In this document: piece after piece, positions 12,311 through 17,824 of the stretch
Layout: each line of letters starts with the position of its first letter
Numbering within the stretch: the stretch's first letter is position 1
NCBI GenBank assembly: GCA_002392835.1
Contig: DGHX01000029.1
Span: 82,320 to 100,143 of the forward strand
Reading direction: 5' to 3'
Length of the DNA stretch: 17,824 nucleotides
Origin: Prevotella sp. UBA3837
GTDB lineage: Bacteria; Bacteroidota; Bacteroidia; Bacteroidales; Bacteroidaceae
Program-made: the position numbers and the translations under genes
Notes under the pieces: generated by a model
Database searches by the model: none
The model's input: the letters and a program-made list of their open reading frames with translations, nothing else
Told to the model about the DNA's origin: nothing

Positions 12311-14743
12311 TTAGAAGTCCATGTGGTCAAGGGCATCGCTGAAGTCGCGGGGCTCGCGGTTCTGCTGCGGGTCGCGATACTCTTCGTTGTCAGCCTGGCG
12401 GTGGTCCTGACGGGGTGCACGGCGGTCGCCGCGGTCGCCACGGTCGCCGCGGTCCTGACGGGGCTGGCGGCGCTGGCTGTCGCCATGGTCGCGGCGCTCA
12501 CCACGCTCACCACGCTCGGGACGGTCACCACGCTCGCGGCGAGCGGGGCGCTCTACGTATCCCTCGGGCTTCGGAATGAGGACGCGGTGGGAGAGCTTGT
12601 ACTTGCCGGTCTTCGGGTCGATCTCGAGGAGCTTCACAGTGATCTTGTCACCCTCCTTGATGCCAGCCTCCTCGACGGTCTCGAGGCGCTTCCAGTCAAT
12701 CTCGCTGATGTGGAGCAGACCGTCCTTGCCGGGCATGATCTCAACGAAGCATCCGTAAGGCATGATGCTGCGCACGGTTCCCTCGTAGACCTCGCCGACC
12801 TCGGGCACTGCGACGATGGCGCGGATCTTGCGCACGGCGGCGTCGATGGCCTCCTTGTTGGGTCCGCTGACCTGGACCTTGCCCACGCCGTCCTCTTCGT
12901 CGATGGTGATGACGGTCTTGGTGTCCTCCTGCATCTGCTGAATGATCTTTCCTCCCGGGCCTATGACGGCTCCGATGAACTCCTTGGGAATCTCGAATGC
13001 CTCGATGCGGGGCACGTGGGGCTTCAGCTCGGGACGCGGCTCGGCGATGGTCTCGACGAGCTTGCCGAGGATGTACTCACGTCCGGCCTTTGCCTGCATG
13101 AGTGCCTTCTCGAGAATGTCGAAGGAGAGTCCGTCGCACTTGATGTCCATCTGCGTGGCGGTGAGTCCGTCGCGAGTACCGGTGGTCTTGAAGTCCATGT
13201 CGCCGAGGTGGTCCTCGTCGCCGAGGATGTCGCTGAGCACGGCATACTTATCCTCTCCGGGGTTCTTGATGAGGCCCATGGCGATGCCGCTGACGGGCTT
13301 CTTCATGGGCACGCCGGCGTCCATGAGTGCGAGTGTTCCTGCGCAGACGGTGGCCATGGAGCTGGAACCGTTGCTCTCGAGGACCTGGCTGACCAGGCGT
13401 ATGGTGTAGGGGAAGTCTGCGGGGATCTGTCCCTTCAGTCCGCGCCATGCCAGGTGTCCGTGGCCTATCTCGCGGCGCCCCGTGGAGCGCTGTGCCTTGG
13501 CCTCGCCGGTGCAGAAGGGAGGGAAGTTATAGTGCAGGAGGAAGCGCATGTAGCTCTTGTCGAGCACGTCGTCGACGAGCTTCTCGTCGAGCTTCGTTCC
13601 GAGCGTGCAGGTACCGAGGGCCTGTGTCTCTCCGCGTGTAAAAATGCTGCTTCCGTGAGGCATGGGCAGCGGGCTGACCTCGCACCAGATGGGGCGTATG
13701 TCGGTGGTCTTTCGGCCGTCGAGGCGTATGCCCTCGTCGAGGATGCAGCGGCGCATGGCGTCGCGCTCAACGTCGTGGTAGTAGCGGTCCATCATGGCTG
13801 AGTACTCGTCGTCGGAGATGGCGGGAGTTTCGGCATCGGCTGTGGTGGGGACCGACGTTGACACGTCGGGCACTGCGGCTGCGCGCTCTGCGAAGAAGCG
13901 GTCCTTGAAGTCCTGGAGGAGCTTGTCGAAGGCCTCGGCGCGCTCCTGCTTGGGCAGGGCCTGCTTGGTGATGTCGTAGGCGGGCTGATACAACTCTTTA
14001 TTCATGCGCGCGCGCAAGTCCTCGTCGTTCACCTCGTGGCAGTATTCGCGCTTGACGTCCTTGCCCAGCTCCTTAGAGAGCTCTGCCTGCAGCTCGCACA
14101 TGGGCTTGATGGCCTCCATGGCAGCCTTCAGGGCTCCGAGGAGGTCCTGCTCTGTGACCTCGTTCATCTCGCCCTCGACCATCATGATGTTCTCTGCACT
14201 TGCTCCGACCATGATGTCCATGTCGGCATGCTTCATCTGCTCGAAGGTGGGGTTGATGACATACTCGCCGTCGACGCGGGCGACGCGGACCTCCGAGATG
14301 GGGCACTCGAAGGGGATATCCGAGCACTGCAGTGCTGCGGAAGCGGCGAATCCTGCGAGTGCGTCGGGCTGGTCAACGCCGTCTGCTGAGAGGAGCATGA
14401 CGTTGACGTACACTTCGGCGTGATAGTTTGAGGGGAAGAGCGGACGAAGTACGCGGTCCACGAGTCGCGATGTGAGGATTTCGTTGTCGCTGGGCTTTCC
14501 CTCGCGCTTTGTGAATCCTCCGGGGAATCGGCCTGCAGCGCTGTACTGCTCGCGGTAGTCAACCTGCAGCGGCATGAAGTCGGTTCCGGGTACGGCATCC
14601 TTTGCGGCGCATACAGTGGCCAGGAGCACGGTGTTGTTCATGCGGAGCACAACACTGCCGTCGGCCTGCTTGGCCAGCTTCCCGGTTTCAATGGTGATGG
14701 TCCTTCCATCAGCCAGTTGAAGGGTCTTAGTAATTACGTTCAT
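12311..14743 (-). CDS. pnp: Polynucleotide phosphorylase (PNPase)
   Basis: This 3'-5' phosphorolytic exoribonuclease degrades RNA to nucleoside diphosphates and acts in cytoplasmic mRNA turnover. All domains are present over 810 aa: first RNase PH-like domain (about 12-145, PSDNEILTSRLVDRVLRPLF), helical domain (150-325), second RNase PH domain (335-560). The second domain carries SNGSSSMATVCAGTLALMDA near 457-476 and acidic DMDFK...RDG at 515-526. They are followed by a KH domain with GPGG (596-599) and an S1 domain (about 648-720). It is about 80-100 residues longer than typical family members: residues 731-783 form an Arg/Asp/Gly-rich tail with RGDRGDRGD, then an acidic end DALDHMDF. A short acidic linker (290-312) is inserted before the second PH domain. 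The promoter candidate lies 61 nt upstream. It is unrelated to fimbriae and in its own transcription unit. Confidence 0.97.
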   Translation of the reverse strand: MNVITKTLQLADGRTITIETGKLAKQADGSVVLRMNNTVLLATVCAAKDAVPGTDFMPLQVDYREQYSAAGRFPGGFTKREGKPSDNEILTSRLVDRVLRPLFPSNYHAEVYVNVMLLSADGVDQPDALAGFAASAALQCSDIPFECPISEVRVARVDGEYVINPTFEQMKHADMDIMVGASAENIMMVEGEMNEVTEQDLLGALKAAMEAIKPMCELQAELSKELGKDVKREYCHEVNDEDLRARMNKELYQPAYDITKQALPKQERAEAFDKLLQDFKDRFFAERAAAVPDVSTSVPTTADAETPAISDDEYSAMMDRYYHDVERDAMRRCILDEGIRLDGRKTTDIRPIWCEVSPLPMPHGSSIFTRGETQALGTCTLGTKLDEKLVDDVLDKSYMRFLLHYNFPPFCTGEAKAQRSTGRREIGHGHLAWRGLKGQIPADFPYTIRLVSQVLESNGSSSMATVCAGTLALMDAGVPMKKPVSGIAMGLIKNPGEDKYAVLSDILGDEDHLGDMDFKTTGTRDGLTATQMDIKCDGLSFDILEKALMQAKAGREYILGKLVETIAEPRPELKPHVPRIEAFEIPKEFIGAVIGPGGKIIQQMQEDTKTVITIDEEDGVGKVQVSGPNKEAIDAAVRKIRAIVAVPEVGEVYEGTVRSIMPYGCFVEIMPGKDGLLHISEIDWKRLETVEEAGIKEGDKITVKLLEIDPKTGKYKLSHRVLIPKPEGYVERPARRERGDRPERGERGERRDHGDSQRRQPRQDRGDRGDRGDRRAPRQDHRQADNEEYRDPQQNREPRDFSDALDHMDF

Positions 14744-14803
14744 CTTGTGTTAAAACATCTATAAATAAATACAAAGTGCGCACAGTTGGCGCAAAACATC
14801 GTG

Positions 14804-14811
14804 CAAAGGTA
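14804..14811 (-). promoter_or_regulatory. -7 box of the pnp promoter
   Basis: On the minus strand TACCTTTG, matching TAnnTTTG, 61 nt upstream of the pnp ATG. The nearest upstream TTTG is 30 nt away, so the -33 box is weak. The surrounding AGTACCTTTGCA is identical to that of the divergent promoter at 14852-14882. Confidence 0.55.
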
Positions 14812-14851
14812 CTCATTATTATATAAATAAAAGAATAAAGGCAAAAGTTTT

Positions 14852-14882
14852 TTTGTTTTTTATGATTTTTGTAGTACCTTTG
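14852..14882 (+). promoter_or_regulatory. Consensus promoter for the DUF4369/thioredoxin-fold lipoprotein
   Basis: TTTG (14852-14855), 19 nt, TACCTTTG (14875-14882): a full match to the Bacteroidetes consensus. The predicted start near 14889 gives a leader of about 20 nt before ATG 14908. It is divergent from the pnp promoter. Confidence 0.82.
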
Positions 14883-14907
14883 CAGTCGAAAACAGAAAAA
14901 AACGAGC

Positions 14908-16059
14908 ATGACGAAGAAGATATTACTGGCCCTGTGCGCCGCAGCGGTGCTGACGGGCTGTGACAACGGAGAGAAGTTCACCATCGAGGGCACCGTGAGC
15001 GGTGCCGAGGACTCGGTGCTGTACCTGTATAACCGTTCTATGAACGGCATCGTGCTGCTCGACTCGGTGCAGCTGGATGCCGACGGTGCCTTCCGCTTCC
15101 GCCAGCCGGCGCCACAGGGTGGACCGGAGCTGTACGTGCTGAGCCTGTACGACCAGATAGTGAACCTGGCCATCGACAGCACCGAGACGGTGACCATCCA
15201 GGCCCAGATGCCCCGCATGGGGGAGAACTACAGCGTGAGCGGCAGCGAGGCCTGCGAGCAGATCCGCCAGCTGAGCCTGATGCACAGCCGGCTGCAGCAG
15301 CAGGTGTTCAGCATCGAGGAGAACACCAGTCTGATGGGGCAGCCCATGGTGGACTCGCTGCGCACGGTGCTGCGCCAGTATAAGGACAGCGTGAGCCGCC
15401 GCTACATATACAGCGAGCCGCAGAGCCCGCAGGCCTATTTCGCCATGCTGCAGATGGTGTACCACAAGTACTGGGAGCCGAGCCTGGTCTTCGAGATGGA
15501 CGACAGCCTGGACGGCCGCGCCTACCGCGCCGTGGCCACCTGCTGGAAGGAGTACTACCCCGAGAGCGAGCGCGCCCAGCAGTTCTATAACATGGTGGAG
15601 CGCCAGATAAACAACAGCCGCATAGCCGCCGCACGGCAGCAGCGCTTCGAACAGGAGCAGATAGTGGTGTCCGACATCATCGACCTGTCACTGCCCGACA
15701 TCGACGGCCATGAGCGCACGCTCTCCGAGCTGAAGGGACAGGTGGTGCTGCTCGACTTCCACCTGTTCTCGACCGACGAGTCGTCGGCCCGCATCCTGAA
15801 GCTGCGCGAGCTGTACAACCGCTACCACGACCGCGGACTGGAGATTTACCAGGTGGGCATCGACCAGGACGAGCACCTGTGGAAGCAGGCCGTGGAGCAG
15901 CTGCCGTGGGTGAGCGTCTACGACCCCAGCGGCACGTCGTGCCTGCGGTATAACGTGCAGGCGGTGCCGGAGTTCTTCCTCATCGACCGCAACAGCGCAC
16001 TGCAGAAACGGTCGTCGCAGATAGAGGACCTGGATGCCGAGCTGAACCGATTGCTGTAG
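14908..16059 (+). CDS. DUF4369/TlpA-like lipoprotein with a thioredoxin fold lacking CXXC
   Basis: A 383-aa lipoprotein with lipobox VLTGC (Cys18). Residues 22-100 fit DUF4369 (FTIEGTVSGAEDSVLYLYN, then LDSVQLDADGAFRF). A helical middle (110-250) follows. Residues about 258-383 are a TlpA/AhpC-type thioredoxin fold: LPDIDGHERTLSELKGQVVL, then YQVGIDQDEHLW, and the cis-Pro segment AVPEFFLID (Pro354). The active-site position, normally FWASWCGPCR, reads DFHLFSTDESS (283-293) and has no Cys, so a normal disulfide exchange role is unlikely. In Bacteroidales, intact relatives are exported thiol-disulfide proteins. This one may bind substrate or have lost redox function. It is strongly Ser/Arg/Leu codon-biased (CTG, AGC, CGC) compared with the neighbouring pilins. 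It is monocistronic, with its own consensus promoter. Confidence 0.88.
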   Translation: MTKKILLALCAAAVLTGCDNGEKFTIEGTVSGAEDSVLYLYNRSMNGIVLLDSVQLDADGAFRFRQPAPQGGPELYVLSLYDQIVNLAIDSTETVTIQAQMPRMGENYSVSGSEACEQIRQLSLMHSRLQQQVFSIEENTSLMGQPMVDSLRTVLRQYKDSVSRRYIYSEPQSPQAYFAMLQMVYHKYWEPSLVFEMDDSLDGRAYRAVATCWKEYYPESERAQQFYNMVERQINNSRIAAARQQRFEQEQIVVSDIIDLSLPDIDGHERTLSELKGQVVLLDFHLFSTDESSARILKLRELYNRYHDRGLEIYQVGIDQDEHLWKQAVEQLPWVSVYDPSGTSCLRYNVQAVPEFFLIDRNSALQKRSSQIEDLDAELNRLL

Positions 16060-16236
16060 ACGGGAATTGCCCCTACAACAGCTTTTTGACCACAGATTAC
16101 GCGGAATACGCGGATTTTTTTGCCTGCGGCGCTACAGGAACGAGCAGGAATAAACATGAATTTTTCATAAATAATAATTCATGAGTAATTCATGTGTAAT
16201 TCGTGGAAATTCGTGTTATGCCATAGGCAAAAAAAA

Positions 16237-16563
16237 AGAAACGAATTACCGTAATACGCATAATTTATCCCGTAATGGGCATAATATTATGTTCATTCGT
16301 GGAGCAATTACGCGCATTACGCGCATTCGTTTCAAAGAAATGTTCGGGTAGAAAAGAATTACTAAGAATGAGAAAGAATTATATCCAATAATTACAAAAA
16401 AAATTTATTTCTAATTCTTGAGCAGAATTCTTTCTAATTATTTCTAATTCTTTTCAGTACCACGGAAAGGAATTCTTGTCTGCGACGCAACATGTAATAC
16501 ACATGTAATGACCCATGTAATGTTCCATATAATAATATTTCATGAGTAATTTATGTGTAATTC
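16237..16563 (+). repeat. 327-bp direct repeat, copy A
   Basis: It pairs with 16744-17070 at a constant offset of 507, with about 8 mismatches and no indels (about 97.5% identity). Two imperfect foldbacks lie inside: about 16242-16264 against 16307-16329 (GTAAT/ATTACGCGC words), and about 16350-16383 against 16425-16458 (AAAGAATT/AATTCTTT words). The tail carries GTCTGCGACGCAACATGTAA and CATGTAAT words. Confidence 0.9.
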
Positions 16564-16743
16564 TTGCGTCCCGTTGGTAGCAAGCGGCAAAGCCGAGCGC
16601 ACGGACATTCGTGTTATGCCATAGGCAAAAAATGTCTGCGACGCCACAGGAATAATCAGGAATAAACAGGAATTAATCATAAATATTTATGAGACATTCA
16701 TGTTCATTCATGGTTATTCGTGTAGCGCCGCAGGCAGAAAAGT

Positions 16744-17070
16744 AGAAACGAATTACCGTAATACGCATAATTTATCCCGTAATGGGCATAATATTATGTT
16801 CATTTGTGGAGAAATTACGCGCATTACGCGCATTCGTTTCAAAGAAATGTTCGGGTAGAAAAGAATTACTAAGAATTAGAAAGAATTATATCCAACAAAT
16901 ACAAAAAAAATTTATTTCTAATTCTTGAGCAGAATTCTTTCTAATTATTTCTAATTCTTTTCAGTACCACGCAAAGGAATTCTTGTCTGCGACGCAACAT
17001 GTAATACACATGTAATGACCCATGTAATGTTCCATATAATAATATTTCATGAGTAATTCATGAGTAATTC
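16744..17070 (+). repeat. 327-bp direct repeat, copy B
   Basis: This is the second copy of the 16237-16563 repeat, with the same internal foldbacks. The near identity and lack of indels suggest a recent duplication or ongoing gene conversion. The junction is followed by TCGTGGAAAATCGTG, like the sequence after 16200. Confidence 0.9.
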
Positions 17071-17128
17071 GTGGAAAATCGTGTTCGCCGAAGGCAAAAA
17101 ATGTTCTACCTGTACGGTTGAAAATGTT

Positions 17129-17168
17129 TGCGGCGCCCCAGACAGATATTTCTGTCTGCGGCGCCGCA
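17129..17168 (-). terminator. 18-bp hairpin after rseP
   Basis: TGCGGCGCCCCAGACAGA (17129-17146) and TCTGTCTGCGGCGCCGCA (17151-17168) pair at 17 of 18 positions around a TATT loop. On the minus strand it lies 44 nt after the rseP stop and is followed by AACATTTTC. It is made of two inverted copies of the GTCTGCGGCGC core found in the dispersed repeats. Likely rseP 3' end or terminator. Confidence 0.6.
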
Positions 17169-17212
17169 CTGATAGTACCAAGAGCCTTTAACTCCCTGTG
17201 TTCCTATCTGAG

Positions 17213-17824
17213 TTACATCACCCCCACCCAACGGAGGATGTCATTGAGGTTGGCCACCACCATGAGCAGGATGAGGATGCCGAAGCCCACGTACTCGGCG
17301 CGTATCATGAACTTCTCGCTTGGCTTGCGGCGGGTGATCATCTCGTAGAGCAGGAAGAGCACATGTCCGCCGTCGAGGGCCGGTATGGGCAGGATGTTCA
17401 TGAAGGCGAGGATGATGCTCAGGAAGGCCGTCATCTCCCAGAAGCGGTGCCAGTCCCACTCGGCGGGGAAGAGGCTGCCGATGGCTCCGAAGCCACCGAG
17501 CGACTTCGCGCCCTCGCTGGTGAACACATACTTCATGTCGCTGACGTATCCGGCCAGCTTGTGCCACCCGTACTTGATGCCGGCGGGAATGCTCTCCAGG
17601 AACCCGTACTTGAAGGTGGTGGGCTCATACAGGCTGCGGGCGAAGAAGCCCAGCTTCAGGTCGGGAGAAAGGGTGACGGAAAGGGTATCGGCCCCCCCTA
17701 CGGCCCCCGAGGGGGCTTCTATAGTTTCAAGGGCAGGGTCTATAGTGTCCCCCTCGGGGGACGAAGTGGGGGCTTCAGGGTCTATCGTGTCCCCCTCGGG
17801 GGACGACAGGGGGGCTTGGGCCTG
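17213..17824 (-). CDS. rseP: RseP-type site-2 intramembrane metalloprotease (3' part only)
   Basis: This is the C-terminal 203 aa of a membrane zinc protease; the start and the HExxH motif lie beyond the right edge. Family features seen: KYGFLESIPAGIKYGWHKLA, GGFGAIGSLFP, and the membrane segment ending NILPIPALDGGHVLFLLYE, whose LDG (about residues 150-152 of this part) supplies the third zinc ligand. A last hydrophobic helix ends near WVGVM. RseP family members cleave membrane anti-sigma factors and signal-peptide remnants. The first 45 residues visible here are atypical: two SSPEGDTIDP repeats and a Pro/Glu/Thr/Ala-rich linker encoded by palindromic DNA, placed where the family usually has a compact beta strand before the KYGF segment. 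The frame stays open to the edge. Confidence 0.92.
   Translation of the reverse strand, partial: QAQAPLSSPEGDTIDPEAPTSSPEGDTIDPALETIEAPSGAVGGADTLSVTLSPDLKLGFFARSLYEPTTFKYGFLESIPAGIKYGWHKLAGYVSDMKYVFTSEGAKSLGGFGAIGSLFPAEWDWHRFWEMTAFLSIILAFMNILPIPALDGGHVLFLLYEMITRRKPSEKFMIRAEYVGFGILILLMVVANLNDILRWVGVM
17703..17818 (-). repeat. Palindromic tandem repeat within rseP coding sequence
   Basis: Two 42-bp units (17735-17776 and 17777-17818) each contain the palindrome GTCCCCCTCGGGGGAC (17747-17762, 17789-17804). A related palindrome, GCCCCCGAGGGGGC, is at 17703-17716. Unit length is 14 codons, so the frame is kept, and the product is SSPEGDTIDP repeated. Confidence 0.85.

Larger units (their letters stand above)
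16060..17128. other. Repeat island without genes
   Basis: About 1.07 kb between the thioredoxin-fold gene and the rseP 3' hairpin. It holds a dispersed unit (TGCCTGCGGCGCTACAGGAA plus ATGAAT words, about 16120-16200), two 327-bp direct repeats, and between them (16564-16743) shorter copies of the same words on both strands. ATTCGTGTTATGCCATAGGC, followed by an A-run, occurs at 16209 and 16607. I find no convincing ORF, RNA gene or promoter. Confidence 0.7.

Noticed and set aside
12176..13801. 541-aa plus-strand open frame opposite pnp
   Set aside because: It is antisense to clearly coding pnp, with composition explained by GC-rich codon positions and no promoter or recognisable domain.
16237..17070. 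CRISPR array
   Set aside because: Only two repeats of 327 bp, far longer than CRISPR repeats, with no regular spacers and no cas genes.
16060..17212. Insertion sequence remnant
   Set aside because: No transposase-like frame or clear terminal repeats with target duplication; only noncoding repeats are seen.

Overview
The window looks like a Bacteroidales chromosome, most likely a Prevotella-type (Prevotellaceae) genome of moderately high GC. Reasons: promoters match the Bacteroidetes consensus (TTTG, about 20 nt, TAnnTTTG), ribosome binding sites are mostly weak, and the main block is a Bacteroidales type V (FimA/Mfa1-like) fimbrial locus. Species cannot be fixed from the sequence alone.

Layout. 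From 11,936 down to about 131 everything reads on the minus strand and forms an extended fimbrial region: a DUF3575 outer-membrane-like protein, a DUF3868/OmpA-like protein, a 98-aa plus 37-aa pair of small membrane proteins, a 44-aa small ORF, the Mfa1-like major pilin, the Mfa2/FimB-type anchor, a second Mfa1-like lipoprotein pilin, a second small-membrane-protein pair (58 aa plus 36 aa) and a 601-aa fimbrillin-like lipoprotein. It ends at a strong bidirectional hairpin terminator. Several of these small genes are shorter than usual gene-calling limits but have good promoters, ribosome binding sites or translational coupling. Upstream of the fimbrial region lies pnp (minus strand, polynucleotide phosphorylase with an Arg-rich tail). 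It is divergent from a plus-strand DUF4369/thioredoxin-fold lipoprotein that lacks the CXXC motif. A 1.15-kb repeat island follows, and the right edge carries the 3' part of rseP (minus strand).

How it fits together. The pilin-like lipoproteins carry lipobox signal peptides, and three have a TR/A-type Arg site near residue 55-66, as expected for pilins that are exported as lipoproteins, trimmed by an outer-membrane protease and polymerised. The Mfa2-like protein would anchor the fibre, the other fimbrillin-like proteins would be accessory or tip subunits, and DUF3575/DUF3868 would be envelope partners. The locus is probably several transcription units rather than one operon, since TAnnTTTG promoters precede the DUF3575 gene, each small-protein pair and the 44-aa ORF.

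The most unusual content is between the genes. It comprises twin small-membrane-protein cassettes sharing a promoter block; a short element (core TTGACATACTG on the minus strand) in five gaps; double-hairpin REP-like units; perfect short tandem repeats in two intergenic spacers; a three-unit GC-hairpin array; two 327-bp direct repeats built of foldbacks; and palindromic repeats that have become coding sequence inside rseP.
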